Positions 49,920-58,910 of a stretch of DNA of 64,000 nucleotides are shown one piece after another. This stretch comes from Streptomyces sp. SID8374 (GTDB lineage Bacteria; Actinomycetota; Actinomycetes; Streptomycetales; Streptomycetaceae), in contig NZ_WWGH01000001.1 in the NCBI RefSeq assembly GCF_009865135.1, positions 3,658,001-3,722,000 on the forward strand, given 5' to 3'. The notes under the pieces were generated by a model. It saw only the letters and a list, made by a program, of their open reading frames with translations. It was not told where the DNA came from and did not search any database. Within the stretch, counting starts at the first letter, position 1; each line of letters begins with the position of its first letter. The translations under genes and the position numbers were made by a program.

Positions 49920-51836
49920 GTGACGACTGCCACCGCCCCGCGCCCCGGAGCGTCCCCGATACGACGGCCGTTCACCGCCGCCGCGCTCGTCGCCGCCCTC
50001 ACCGGCCTGCTCCTCGGGCTGATGCTGGCCGGCGCCGGACCGGCGTCCGCGCACGCCGCCCTCACCGGGAGCGATCCGCAGGACGGGGCGGTGGTGGCCA
50101 CCGCGCCCAAGGAGGTCACCCTCACCTTCTCCGAGGCGATCGCCGTCGGCGACGGGTCGATCCGGGTCCTGGACCCCAGCAGCAAGCGCGCCGACACCGG
50201 CGCCGAGCCCAAGGACCTGTCCGACGGCTCCACCGTCCGCTACGGCGTCGAACTCCACTCCGGCCTGCCGGACGGCACCTACACCGTGGCCTGGCAGGCC
50301 ATCTCCGCCGACAGCCACCCCATCTCGGGCGCCTTCACGTTCTCCATCGGCGCCCCCTCCGAGACCACCGTGGCTCTGCCCTCCGAGGAGGTGGGCGGCG
50401 GTCCGGTCGGCACGGTCTACGGCATCGCGCGGTACGCCGCGTACGCCGGGTTCACCGTGCTCGTGGGCGGCGCGGCCTTCGTCCTGGGCTGCTGGCCCCG
50501 GGGGGCGTCCGCCCGGCCGATGCAGCGGCTCGTGGTGCGCGGCTGGATCACCCTGACCGCGGCGACCCTGGTCATGCTGCTGCTGCGCAACCCGTACACC
50601 GGCAGCGGGAAGTTCGCCGACGCCTTCGACCTGGACGGGCTCCAGGCCGTCCTGGACACCAAGCCGGGAGCCGCCCTCGTCTCGCGGCTGCTGCTGCTCG
50701 GCGCGGCCGCGCTGTTCATCGCCGTCCTGTTCGGTACGTACGCCCGGCGCGAGGACGCCGTCGAGAAGAAGGACCTCACCTTCGGCCTCGCCATCGGCGG
50801 CGGGGTCGTCGCGGCGGGCATCGCCGCCACCTGGGCCATGTCCGAGCACGCCTCGACCGGCATCCAGGCGGGCATCGCCATGCCGGTGGACGTGGCGCAC
50901 CTGCTGGCCGTGGCCGCCTGGCTCGGCGGTCTGGTCGCGCTCCTGGTGGCGCTGTACCGGACGCCGGACATCGGGAGCACGGCCGTACGACGGTTCTCCC
51001 GGGTCGCGTTCGGCAGCGTCCTCGTCCTGGCGGCGACCGGGATCTACCAGTCGTGGCGGCAGGTCGGCTCCTGGTCGGCACTGACCGGTACGCGGTACGG
51101 GCAGCTCCTCATCGCCAAGGTCGTGCTGATCGCCCTCCTGCTCGCCGTGGCGTGGTTCTCTCGGCGGTGGACGGGGCGGCTGACGGATACGCCCGTGGCT
51201 TCCGAAGCCTCCGAGGATCATGCCGATCCGGTCGATCCGGTCGAGACGCCGGACGATGTCGACCCCGCACGCGCCGCCCAACTGGCCCGGCAGCAGGCCG
51301 TCCTGACCGCCACGAAGAAGAAGCGGATGCGGGACGCCGACCCGGAGCGTTCCGGGCTGCGCCGCTCGGTCCTGGCCGAGGCCGCGATCGCCGTGGTCCT
51401 GCTGGCCGTCACCACCGTGCTGACGTCGACCGAGCCGGGCCGTACGGAGGTGGAGGCCAAGGGCGCCGCCACCTCGGCGACCGCCCCGGCGGCGGGGCCC
51501 GTCAACCTGAGCATGCCCTTCGACACCGGCGGCCAGAACGGCAAGGGGACCGTACGGATCGACATCGACCCCGGGCGCACCGGCTCCAACGAGCTGCACG
51601 TGTGGATCGACGGCAGCGACGGCAAGCCGATGGACGTCCCCGAGGTGAAGATCGCCCTCACCCTGGAGGCGCAGGAGATCGGCCCGCTGCCGGTCGTGCC
51701 GGACCGGCTCGCCGAGGGGCACTGGTCGGCGAGCGGCGTCCAGATCCCGATGGCGGGGGAGTGGAAGGTCGATGTGACGGTACGGACGTCCGACATCGAC
51801 CAGGTCACCATCGACAAGAACGCGAAGATCGGCTGA
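49920..51836 (+). CDS. CopC-CopD fusion copper transport protein
   Basis: A 638-residue protein. After a signal the mature N-terminus is HAALTGSDPQDGA, the CopC copper site (His1 plus downstream DSHPISG). Then comes a CopD domain with about eight helices (about 155-425) and ligands such as MSEHAS and PVDVAHLLA. A helix near 490-510 and a ~110-residue extracellular YtkA/FixH-like domain follow. Predicted to import copper for extracellular or membrane cuproenzymes. GTG 49920 lies 10 bases after the PCuAC stop with GAGGGA upstream. Confidence 0.93.
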   Translation: MTTATAPRPGASPIRRPFTAAALVAALTGLLLGLMLAGAGPASAHAALTGSDPQDGAVVATAPKEVTLTFSEAIAVGDGSIRVLDPSSKRADTGAEPKDLSDGSTVRYGVELHSGLPDGTYTVAWQAISADSHPISGAFTFSIGAPSETTVALPSEEVGGGPVGTVYGIARYAAYAGFTVLVGGAAFVLGCWPRGASARPMQRLVVRGWITLTAATLVMLLLRNPYTGSGKFADAFDLDGLQAVLDTKPGAALVSRLLLLGAAALFIAVLFGTYARREDAVEKKDLTFGLAIGGGVVAAGIAATWAMSEHASTGIQAGIAMPVDVAHLLAVAAWLGGLVALLVALYRTPDIGSTAVRRFSRVAFGSVLVLAATGIYQSWRQVGSWSALTGTRYGQLLIAKVVLIALLLAVAWFSRRWTGRLTDTPVASEASEDHADPVDPVETPDDVDPARAAQLARQQAVLTATKKKRMRDADPERSGLRRSVLAEAAIAVVLLAVTTVLTSTEPGRTEVEAKGAATSATAPAAGPVNLSMPFDTGGQNGKGTVRIDIDPGRTGSNELHVWIDGSDGKPMDVPEVKIALTLEAQEIGPLPVVPDRLAEGHWSASGVQIPMAGEWKVDVTVRTSDIDQVTIDKNAKIG

Positions 51837-51858
51837 GTACGTGGGCAGGACCGAGAAC

Positions 51859-53151
51859 GTGAGCAGGACCGAGAACGGCGGACAGGCTCCGGACCCCGCG
51901 ATGGGCGGGGTCTCGCGCCGGCGGCTGCTGGGCGGCGTGGGCGCGGCGGGCGCCACCGGGCTGGTGCTCGGTGCGGCGGGCGGGGCGGCCGGATACGCCG
52001 CGACCCGCCCCGATCCGCCGACCGCCCTGACCACCGTCGGCTCCACCGAGGCGATGTTTCACGGGAAACATCAACCGGGGATCACCACTCCGCTTCAGGC
52101 CCGGGGCCACCTCGTCGCCTTCGACCTGGTGCCGGGCGCGGGCCGCAAGGAGGCCGTGGCCCTGATGCGGCGCTGGTCGGCGGTGGCCCGTGAGCTGATG
52201 GCGGGCCGTCCGGCGGGGGGCTCGGCGGACGGGCCCGGCCACGACACCGGCATCGCGCTGGACGCGGGCCCCTCCTCCCTCACGGTCACCTTCGGCTTCG
52301 GCCGTACGTTCTTCGCGCGTACGGGTCTCACCTCGCGGCTTCCCGCCGGACTCGACCCGCTGCCCGCGTTCTCCTCCGACCAGCTGGACGCCAAGCGCTC
52401 CGACGGCGACCTGTGGGTGCAGATCGGCGCCGACGACGCGCTCGTCGCGTTCCACGCCCTGCGGGCCGTACAGAAGGAGAGCGCGGGAACAGTAAAGGTG
52501 CGGTGGCAGATGAACGGCTTCAACCGCACCCCTGGGGCCACGGCCCGGCCGATGACCGCCCGCAACCTGATGGGCCAGATCGACGGGACCGGCAACCCGA
52601 AGCCGGCCGACGAGGACTTCGAGCGGCGGGTGTTCGTGCCCGCCTCCCCCGGTACCCCGCACGAGTGGCTGGAGGGCGGTTCGTACGCCGTCGTACGCCG
52701 GATCAGGATGCTGCTGGACGACTGGGAGAAGCTTCCGGTGGACCGGCAGGAGCGGGTCATCGGGCGGCGCAAGGCGGACGGGGCCCCGCTGAGCGGCGGG
52801 AGCGAGACCACGGAGATGGACCTCGACAAGGCGGGCCCGGACGGCCGGCTCCTGATCCCCGACAACGCGCACGCCCGGATCTCCTCCCCCGAGAAGAACG
52901 GCGGGGCCGCCATGCTGCGGCGCCCGTTCTCGTACCACGACGGGATCTCGGAGGACGGCACTCCGGACGCCGGGCTGCTCTTCGTCTGCTGGCAGGCGGA
53001 CCCGTTCAAGGGGTTCGTCCCCGTGCAGCGCAAACTCGACCGGGGCGACGCGCTGTCCCCCTTCATCCGGCACGAGGCGAGCGGGCTGTTCGCGGTGCCG
53101 GGCGGGGCGGCGGAGGGCGAGTACGTGGGGCAGCGGCTGCTGGAGTCGTGA
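51859..53151 (+). CDS. DyP-type heme peroxidase, Tat-exported
   Basis: About 430 residues. A twin-Arg signal (SRRRLLGGVGAAGA…) indicates folded export with heme. DyP motifs include GQIDGTGNP (distal Asp of GxxDG), the proximal-His region and FRHEASGLF-like C-terminus. It resembles EfeB-type DyPs, which pair with iron or copper systems. The start is ambiguous: an 18-bp tandem duplication places GTG at both 51841 and 51859, and AGGA 8 bases before 51859 favours the latter. The gene directly follows CopCD, so it is probably part of the copper operon. It contains a near-parS sequence. Confidence 0.9.
   Translation: MSRTENGGQAPDPAMGGVSRRRLLGGVGAAGATGLVLGAAGGAAGYAATRPDPPTALTTVGSTEAMFHGKHQPGITTPLQARGHLVAFDLVPGAGRKEAVALMRRWSAVARELMAGRPAGGSADGPGHDTGIALDAGPSSLTVTFGFGRTFFARTGLTSRLPAGLDPLPAFSSDQLDAKRSDGDLWVQIGADDALVAFHALRAVQKESAGTVKVRWQMNGFNRTPGATARPMTARNLMGQIDGTGNPKPADEDFERRVFVPASPGTPHEWLEGGSYAVVRRIRMLLDDWEKLPVDRQERVIGRRKADGAPLSGGSETTEMDLDKAGPDGRLLIPDNAHARISSPEKNGGAAMLRRPFSYHDGISEDGTPDAGLLFVCWQADPFKGFVPVQRKLDRGDALSPFIRHEASGLFAVPGGAAEGEYVGQRLLES
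52056..52069. other. Near-consensus parS-like palindrome
   Basis: GTTTCACGGGAAAC matches the 14-bp parS consensus at 13 positions, and the flanks extend the dyad (gatgtttc…gaaacatc). It lies inside the DyP gene. Some Streptomyces parS sites are intragenic and imperfect. Confidence 0.55.
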
Positions 53152-53238
53152 GGGCGGACCGTACGGGGTCCTGGGCTCGGCTCCGACCGGATTCTGAGAC
53201 GGCAGGGCCCCCGCCGTACAGCGCAATAGGGTGAGCGT

Positions 53239-54174
53239 ATGTCAGCCACGCGCTACGCCTATCTCGGTCCCGAAGGCACCTTCACCGAGGTCGCCCTCCG
53301 CACGCTCCCGGAAGCCGCCACCCGCGAGCTCGTCCCGATGGTCTCCGTACCGGCGGCCCTGGACGCCGTACGCAACGGGGAGGCGGCGGCGGCCCTCGTG
53401 CCGATCGAGAACTCCGTCGAGGGCGGCATCACGGCCACCCTCGACGAGCTGACCAGCGGCGAGCCGCTGATGATCTACCGCGAGGTGCTGCTCTCCATCA
53501 CCTTCGCGCTGCTCGTACGGCCGGGCACCAAGCTGTCGGACATCAAGACGGTCACCGCGCACCCGGCCGCCCAGCCGCAGGTCCGCAACTGGATGGCCGC
53601 CCACCTCCCGCAGGCCGTGTGGGAGTCGGCGGCGTCCAACGCCGACGGCGCGAGGCTGGTCCAGGAGGGGCGCTACGACGCCGCGTTCGCCGGTGAGTTC
53701 GCCGCTGCCACCTACGGCCTCGAACCGCTGGTCACGGAGATCCACGACGCGGAGAACGCCCAGACCCGCTTCGTCCTGGTGGGCCGCCCGGCCCGGCCGT
53801 CCGCCCCGACCGGGGCCGACAAGACGTCCGTGGTGATCTGGCTGGGGGACGACCACCCCGGTGCGCTGCTGGAGCTGCTCCAGGAGTTCGCGGTGCGCGG
53901 CGTCAACCTGATGCTGATCCAGTCCCGCCCGACCGGCGAGGGGATCGGCAACTACTGCTTCGCCGTGGACGCCGAGGGGCACATCGCGGACCGGCGGGTG
54001 GGGGAGGCGCTGATGGGGCTGAAGCGGATCTGCCCGAAGGTGCGGTTCCTCGGTTCGTACCCGCGGGCCGGCGTCTCCGCCGACGAGGTCCGGCCGCTGC
54101 GGGCGGGCACTTCGGACAGCGCCTTCACCGAGGCCTCGGACTGGCTGGCGCGCAGCCAGGACGGACGGATCTGA
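53239..54174 (+). CDS. pheA: Prephenate dehydratase
   Basis: A 311-residue enzyme converting prephenate to phenylpyruvate in phenylalanine biosynthesis. It has YLGPEGTFTEVAL, VPIENSVEGGITATLDEL, and near residue 190 RFVLVGRP at the end of the catalytic domain. A C-terminal ACT domain (about 200-280) has HPGALLELLQEFAVRGVNLMLIQSRP and ESRP-like allosteric contacts, implying feedback inhibition by Phe. The ATG at 53239 has AGGGTGAG upstream. It is a stand-alone PheA without chorismate mutase, as usual in actinomycetes. Confidence 0.95.
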   Translation: MSATRYAYLGPEGTFTEVALRTLPEAATRELVPMVSVPAALDAVRNGEAAAALVPIENSVEGGITATLDELTSGEPLMIYREVLLSITFALLVRPGTKLSDIKTVTAHPAAQPQVRNWMAAHLPQAVWESAASNADGARLVQEGRYDAAFAGEFAAATYGLEPLVTEIHDAENAQTRFVLVGRPARPSAPTGADKTSVVIWLGDDHPGALLELLQEFAVRGVNLMLIQSRPTGEGIGNYCFAVDAEGHIADRRVGEALMGLKRICPKVRFLGSYPRAGVSADEVRPLRAGTSDSAFTEASDWLARSQDGRI

Positions 54175-54228
54175 CGGAGGCCGACGGCGGAGCGGCCCGT
54201 AGCGTCCCGGCTCAGCCCGGAGCGGATC

Positions 54229-54346
54229 ACTCCGCTCCGGGCCGCTCCGGGCCGCTCCGAGCACTCCGCTCCGGGCCGCTCCGAGCACTCCGCTCCGGGC
54301 CGCTCCGAGCACTCCGTTTCGGGCCGCTCTGTGCGCTCCGCTGTGG
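54229..54346. repeat. 24-bp tandem repeats downstream of pheA
   Basis: Three copies of actccgctccgggccgctcc plus four bases begin at 54263, 54287 and 54311 and are flanked by partial copies. They are purely intergenic and have no spacer structure. Confidence 0.85.
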
Positions 54347-54366
54347 TCCTACATACAGATAGTCAT

Positions 54367-54697
54367 TCACCCACAGAGTTATCCACAGGCTGGCTTCTCG
54401 ACCTGGGGACAAGTCGACACCACAATGCGACATCGTCGACAAATCAACGCAGCGCGTCCGGATGCATCCACAGAGCGCCGACTCCGTACGAGCCCTCCCG
54501 GGTCGCGCGAATTCCCTTGATCAACTCACCAGAGCGACAAATTGCCACCCGAATGAGCGTGCGGGACAGGTTTCGGCTGCGAACACCGGGGGAGCGACGG
54601 CCCTTCGTCCACCTCCCAGAACATTCCGTTCCGGGATCCACAGAACTTCTTCACAGCCTGTGGATAACTATTCCGGAACGCCCTCTCCTGTGGACAA
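54367..54697. other. DnaA-box cluster between pheA and serS
   Basis: Three perfect boxes are present: TTATCCACA (54379-54387), its complement TGTGGATAA (54659-54667) and TGTGGACAA, the complement of TTGTCCACA (54689-54697). One-mismatch TGGGGACAA is at 54404-54412, and several two-mismatch boxes lie between (for example gcatccaca 54464-54472). The region is AT-richer than its surroundings. There is no dnaA, dnaN or rnpA nearby, so this is not oriC. It fills most of a 750-base non-coding gap. Confidence 0.65.
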
Positions 54698-54911
54698 CAC
54701 AAGGGAGAACGGCCCCAACTCCCCCTCGACCCAAGGCTCGTACGTCAAGAGAGCCTGCACCTTCTGCCCTGTTCAGGGGAGTTAACCGCCGTTATTGACG
54801 CAGCCCGCCGGATCACGCCCCGCGATTCCCCCTCAGAAATATCAATTCCGGCAATTCGGTCAAAGTGACACGCTCGGCAATATCGGTTCGAGTGCGAGAT
54901 CCACGCACCGG

Positions 54912-54917
54912 TAGCCT
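54912..54917 (+). promoter_or_regulatory. Probable -10 of a leaderless serS transcript
   Basis: TAGCCT fits the actinobacterial TAnnnT -10, and its end is 6 bases before the GTG at 54924, so transcription could start at the start codon itself. GGAGG directly abuts the GTG and is too close to serve as a normal SD. Confidence 0.4.
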
Positions 54918-54923
54918 GGAGGG

Positions 54924-56201
54924 GTGATTGACCTTCGCCTGCTCCGTGAGGACCCCGACCGTGTTCGCGCCTCCCAGCGCGCCCGTGGAGAGGACGTCGC
55001 ACTCGTCGACGCCCTGCTCTCCGCCGACGAGCTGCGCAGGTCGTCCGGCGTCCGCTTCGACGAACTCCGCTCCGAGCAGAAGCAGCTCGGCAAGCTGATC
55101 CCCAAGGCCACCCCCGAGGAGCGCGCCGAGCTCCTCAAGAAGGCCGATCAGCTCAAGGCCGACGTCAAGGCGGCCGACGCCGCCCAGGACGAGGCCGACG
55201 CCGAGGCCAAGCGGCTGCTCCTCCAGCTCGGCAACATCGTCCACGAGGACGTGCCGGTCGGCGGCGAGGAGGACTTCGTCGTCCTGGAGACGCACGGCAC
55301 CATCCGCGACTTCGGCGCCGAGGGCTTCGAGCCCAAGGACCACCTGGAGCTCGGCGAGGCGCTCGGCGCGATCGACATGGAGCGCGGGGCCAAGGTCTCC
55401 GGCTCGCGGTTCTACTACCTCACGGGCGTCGGCGCGCTCCTGGAGCTCGCCCTCGTCAACGCGGCGATCGCCCAGGCCACCGAGGCCGGCTTCGTCCCGA
55501 TGCTGACCCCCGCGCTGGTCCGCCCGCGCGCCATGGAGGGCACCGGATTCCTCGGCCAGGCCGCGGAGAACGTGTACCACCTGGAGAAGGACGACTACTA
55601 CCTGGTCGGCACCTCGGAAGTACCGCTCGCCGCGTACCACATGGACGAGATCGTGGAGGCGGACAAGCTGCCCCTGCGCTACGCGGGCTTCTCCCCCTGC
55701 TTCCGCCGCGAGGCCGGGACGTACGGCAAGGACACCCGCGGCATCTTCCGCGTCCACCAGTTCGACAAGGTCGAGATGTTCTCGTACGTCGACCCGGCGG
55801 ACGCCGAGGCCGAGCACCGCAGGCTCCTGGAGTGGGAGAAGCAGTGGCTCACCGGCCTCGAACTGCCCTTCCAGGTCATCGATGTCGCCACCGGTGACCT
55901 CGGCGCCTCGGCCTCGCGCAAGTTCGACTGCGAGGCGTGGATCCCGACCCAGGGCAAGTACCGCGAGCTGACCTCCGCGTCGAACTGCGACAGCTTCCAG
56001 GCCCGCCGCCTCTCCGTCCGGATGCGCGAGGGCAAGAAGGTCCAGCCGCTGGCCACGCTGAACGGCACCCTCTGCGCCGTACCGCGCACGATCGTGGCGC
56101 TCCTGGAGAACCACCAGCTGCCCGACGGTTCGGTCCGGGTCCCCGAGGTGCTCCGTCCCTACCTGGGCGGACGCGAGGTCCTGGAACCGGTCGCCAAGTG
56201 A
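54924..56201 (+). CDS. serS: Seryl-tRNA synthetase
   Basis: A 425-residue class II aminoacyl-tRNA synthetase. The N-terminal ~100 residues form the tRNA-binding coiled coil ([20 protein letters not shown]…). Motif 2 is [25 protein letters not shown], the serine pocket [12 protein letters not shown], and motif 3 [16 protein letters not shown] with downstream [14 protein letters not shown] 54924 is the conserved start. It is followed by a HAD hydrolase overlapping by GTGA. It charges the two tRNA-Ser species found elsewhere in the window. Confidence 0.97.
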   Translation: MIDLRLLREDPDRVRASQRARGEDVALVDALLSADELRRSSGVRFDELRSEQKQLGKLIPKATPEERAELLKKADQLKADVKAADAAQDEADAEAKRLLLQLGNIVHEDVPVGGEEDFVVLETHGTIRDFGAEGFEPKDHLELGEALGAIDMERGAKVSGSRFYYLTGVGALLELALVNAAIAQATEAGFVPMLTPALVRPRAMEGTGFLGQAAENVYHLEKDDYYLVGTSEVPLAAYHMDEIVEADKLPLRYAGFSPCFRREAGTYGKDTRGIFRVHQFDKVEMFSYVDPADAEAEHRRLLEWEKQWLTGLELPFQVIDVATGDLGASASRKFDCEAWIPTQGKYRELTSASNCDSFQARRLSVRMREGKKVQPLATLNGTLCAVPRTIVALLENHQLPDGSVRVPEVLRPYLGGREVLEPVAK

Positions 56202-57022
56202 CCTTCCCCTTCAAGCTCGTCGCGACCGACCTCGACGGCACCCTGCTGCGCGGGGACGACACGGTCTCCGAGCGCACGCGCGAGGCACTGACCGCCGCCA
56301 CGTCGGCCGGTGCCGCGCACATCATCGTCACCGGGCGCTCGGTCCCCTGGACCCGGCACATCCTGGACGACCTCGGCTACGACGGCCTCGCCGTCTGCGG
56401 TCAGGGCGCGCAGGTCTACCACGCGGGCGAGCACAAGCTGCTGACCTCGCTGACCCTGGACCGGCAGCTCGCCGGGCTCGCGCTCTCCAAGGTCGAGGCG
56501 GAGGTCGGCCCGCTGGCCCTGGCCGCCAGCCGCGACGGCCTGGAGGGCGAGGTGCTCGTCGGCCCCGGCTACCGGGTGCAGGAGGGGCCGCTCCCGTACG
56601 TCTTCGTGGACGACGCCTCCGAGATGTGGGCGGCCCCGCTGAACAAGGTCTACCTCCAGCACCCGGACCTCGACGACGACGCCCTGGCCACCGCGGCCCG
56701 GGCGGCCGTCGGTAACCTGGTCGACGTGGTCATGGCGGGCCCCGGCGTCGTGGAGATCCTGCCGCTCGGGCTGAGCAAGGCGACCGGCCTCTCGCTGGCC
56801 GCCCGCCGGCTCGGGGTGAAGGCCGCCGACACCATCGCCTTCGGTGACATGCCGAACGACATCCCGATGTTCGGCTGGGCGCAGCACGGCGTGGCCATGG
56901 CCAACGCCCACGACACCCTGAAGGCCGTGGCGCACGAGATCACCGCGTCCAACGAGCACGACGGGATCGCCGTGGTCCTGGAGGAGCTGCTCCGCACGGG
57001 CTCCCTCGCCACGCCCCACTGA
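56198..57022 (+). CDS. Cof-type HAD hydrolase
   Basis: A 274-residue HAD-superfamily phosphatase (class IIB cap). Motif I is [13 protein letters not shown] (nucleophile Asp), motif II IIVTGRS, motif III Lys in [14 protein letters not shown] and motif [14 protein letters not shown]. Substrate unknown; Cof-type enzymes act on sugar phosphates or pyridoxal phosphate. GTG 56198 overlaps the serS stop, so it is translationally coupled to serS, a conserved-looking arrangement. Confidence 0.92.
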   Translation: MTFPFKLVATDLDGTLLRGDDTVSERTREALTAATSAGAAHIIVTGRSVPWTRHILDDLGYDGLAVCGQGAQVYHAGEHKLLTSLTLDRQLAGLALSKVEAEVGPLALAASRDGLEGEVLVGPGYRVQEGPLPYVFVDDASEMWAAPLNKVYLQHPDLDDDALATAARAAVGNLVDVVMAGPGVVEILPLGLSKATGLSLAARRLGVKAADTIAFGDMPNDIPMFGWAQHGVAMANAHDTLKAVAHEITASNEHDGIAVVLEELLRTGSLATPH

Positions 57023-57045
57023 CGCGAGCCTGTAGAGGACCCTTC

Positions 57046-57091
57046 GGCCCTGCCCGCCGCCACTGGATCGACAGTGGCGGTGGGCAGGGCC
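57046..57091 (+). terminator. Intrinsic terminator of serS operon
   Basis: 20-bp arms at 57046-57065 and 57072-57091 with one G-T wobble, loop gatcga, followed by TTTT. Confidence 0.92.
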
Positions 57092-57125
57092 TTTTCCGCC
57101 TCTCAGCCTTTTCAGCTGACGGCTG

Positions 57126-57833
57126 TCAGCGGCGTCCGGTGCGGCGCCGCAGGTCCCTCAGCCGGTACGCGAAGGCCTCCATCCGCGCGTCGAACCGGGC
57201 GTCCATCCGTACGACGTCCTGCGACAGGTCGGAGAGCCGCACGCTCATCGCGCCGACCAGCTGCTGCGTCGCCTCCACCTTCCGGTCCAGGCTGTCCAGC
57301 CGCTCCGACATCCGGCAGAGCACCGGCCCGAGCTCCTGGAGCGCACTGCCGACATCGGCGAGGCAGCTCTCGATCCGGGTGACCCGCACTTCGAGCGCTT
57401 CGTACTCGGCCCGGAGCGTCCCCTCGGCGTCGAGGAGGTACGTACGGACGCAGCGGGCGATGTCGCTGTCGCGAAGAAGCATGGCGACGTTGAGGACGGT
57501 TCGGCGGGTGTAGAGACGCAGCTGCGTGGCCGCCTGTGGATAACTTTCCACCCCCTCCACCTTCCATAGCGACATCATGTCGCTATGGAAGGATTGCAGG
57601 TCAGAGCCGCGCAGAACGCGCAGCCCATTCTCAGCGAACTCCTCCTGATGCCGATCGGTGAGCCTCCTGACCGAGGCTGTGGATACTTCGAAGTAACGTG
57701 CCACGTCCTCTGTGCGAACGTGAATTCCGTCCGGGAGCATGACAAGGCTCTTCACCTTGTCGAGGATGTCGACGCGCCCCATCTGCTCGACGCGCAGCGC
57801 GCGCGATTCGAGCAGGGCGACTTCCGTGGGCAT
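57126..57833 (-). CDS. Antirepressor-like DNA-binding protein
   Basis: A 235-residue protein. The central part has RTEDVARYFEVSTASVRRLTDRH, a helix-turn-helix, and LYTRRTVLNVAMLLRDSDIARCVRTYLLDAE, which resembles the conserved block of phage Bro/antirepressor-type proteins. The C-terminal ~90 residues are predicted coiled coil (QELGPVLCRMSERLDSLDRKVEATQQLVGAM). The ATG at 57833 is chosen because GGAAGG lies 7 bases before it; an ATG at 57839 is too close. A 33-nt perfect palindrome and a TGTGGATAA lie inside the gene. No phage genes are adjacent, so it is likely a domesticated regulator. Confidence 0.7.
   Translation of the reverse strand: MPTEVALLESRALRVEQMGRVDILDKVKSLVMLPDGIHVRTEDVARYFEVSTASVRRLTDRHQEEFAENGLRVLRGSDLQSFHSDMMSLWKVEGVESYPQAATQLRLYTRRTVLNVAMLLRDSDIARCVRTYLLDAEGTLRAEYEALEVRVTRIESCLADVGSALQELGPVLCRMSERLDSLDRKVEATQQLVGAMSVRLSDLSQDVVRMDARFDARMEAFAYRLRDLRRRTGRR
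57560..57592. repeat. 33-nt perfect palindrome inside antirepressor-like gene
   Basis: Arms ccttccatagcgacat (57560-57575) and atgtcgctatggaagg (57577-57592) are exact reverse complements around a single C at 57576. It is wholly within coding sequence. Confidence 0.95.
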
Positions 57834-58091
57834 GGGCATGCCTTCCGTACGAGGGAATGACAAGGGACGGCCCCTACCCCGGGCTGCAAGGGGTGGAGGA
57901 CGCTCACGGTTGCCACTCACTCGATGACCGGACCGGTGGGCTGAGCCTCACCCGGGTCCGGCACTCCCCGATTTCACGAACGCTACGACGCCACGGATTC
58001 CAGTTGCCTCCACGCACCCTGCCCAACGACCCGATAAACGTACGGTTACGCGCACATCTGTCCCGGTCATACGACTCCCCCTGTCATACGA

Positions 58092-58127
58092 CAACCCCCG
58101 CCCCAAACAACACAGGGGCGGGGGTTG
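58092..58127 (-). terminator. Terminator of ABC transporter operon
   Basis: Perfect 13-bp arms, caacccccgcccc (58092-58104) and ggggcgggggttg (58115-58127), with a 10-base loop lie 33 bases beyond the last ABC gene. The rest of the gap 57834-58160 holds the promoter side of the antirepressor-like gene and nothing else recognised. Confidence 0.85.
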
Positions 58128-58160
58128 CACAAAATGCCTCCGGTCACACGGCCGGGCTGC

Positions 58161-58880
58161 TCACTCCTCCCCGGCCAGCTTCAGCGCGCGCAGCTTCTGG
58201 CCCGCGTACCAGGTGGCGGCCACAGTGACGGCGGCCAGCAGGACCGTCGCGAGCGGCAGCCCCACGTCCGAGGTGACCATGCCCTGGCCCGCCACCTTCT
58301 CGGCGACGGCGAGGGACCACTGCTGGACGCTGAGCGTCCGCGCACCCGGCACCAGGCTGCCGAAGAGGGCCTCCCAGACCAGCGCGTACACCAGGCCGAT
58401 GACCACCGCGTGGCGGCTGACGGTGCCCAGCAGCAGGAACAGCGCGCTGTACGCGATCGAGGCGACCAGCGCCGCGATCGTGTAGGCGATGGCGATCTGC
58501 TGCCCGTTGCCGTTCAGGATCAGCCCCGCGAGCAGGGTCGGCAGGGCGGAGAAGACCATGGTCACCGCGATGGCGACGATCAGCTTGGTGAAGATGATCG
58601 TGGGGCGCTTCACCGGCTTGGCCAGCAGGTAGACGATCGACCCGTCGTCGATCTCGGGACCGATCGCCCCGGTTCCGGCGATCACCCCGATCAGCGGCAC
58701 CATCGTGGCGATGGCGAACCCGCCGAGGACGTTGGCGGCGACCTGGTCATCGGCCCCGGCGAACATACGGACCGCCGCCGCGAGGAGCAGCAGCAGCGCG
58801 GGCAGGACGAACAGGATGGCGGCCCGGCGCCGACCGAGCAGGGCCCGGTAGGTGAGCCGGGCGACTGTGGGGTCGTACAT
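58161..58880 (-). CDS. ABC-2-type transporter permease
   Basis: A 239-residue membrane protein with six hydrophobic helices. It has the ABC-2 features GPEIDDGSIVYLLAKPVKRPTIIFTK in the first cytoplasmic loop. The ATG at 58880 has AAAGGAG 12 bases upstream. It is the last gene of a four-gene minus-strand operon (ATPase, permease, ATPase, permease) with overlapping genes, so the complex is probably made of two different ATPases and two permeases. The cargo is unknown. Confidence 0.9.
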   Translation of the reverse strand: MYDPTVARLTYRALLGRRRAAILFVLPALLLLLAAAVRMFAGADDQVAANVLGGFAIATMVPLIGVIAGTGAIGPEIDDGSIVYLLAKPVKRPTIIFTKLIVAIAVTMVFSALPTLLAGLILNGNGQQIAIAYTIAALVASIAYSALFLLLGTVSRHAVVIGLVYALVWEALFGSLVPGARTLSVQQWSLAVAEKVAGQGMVTSDVGLPLATVLLAAVTVAATWYAGQKLRALKLAGEE

Positions 58881-58910
58881 GACGGTGCACAGCTCCTTTC
58901 AGGCCACTAC

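Noticed and set aside
54229..54346. CRISPR-like or coding SARSGPER-type repeat protein
   Set aside because: Period-24 repeats without spacers; the open frame they create has no start signal or conserved ends.
54367..54697. Chromosomal origin oriC
   Set aside because: Only a handful of DnaA boxes, and no dnaA, dnaN, recF or rnpA in the window; Streptomyces oriC has many more boxes between dnaA and dnaN.
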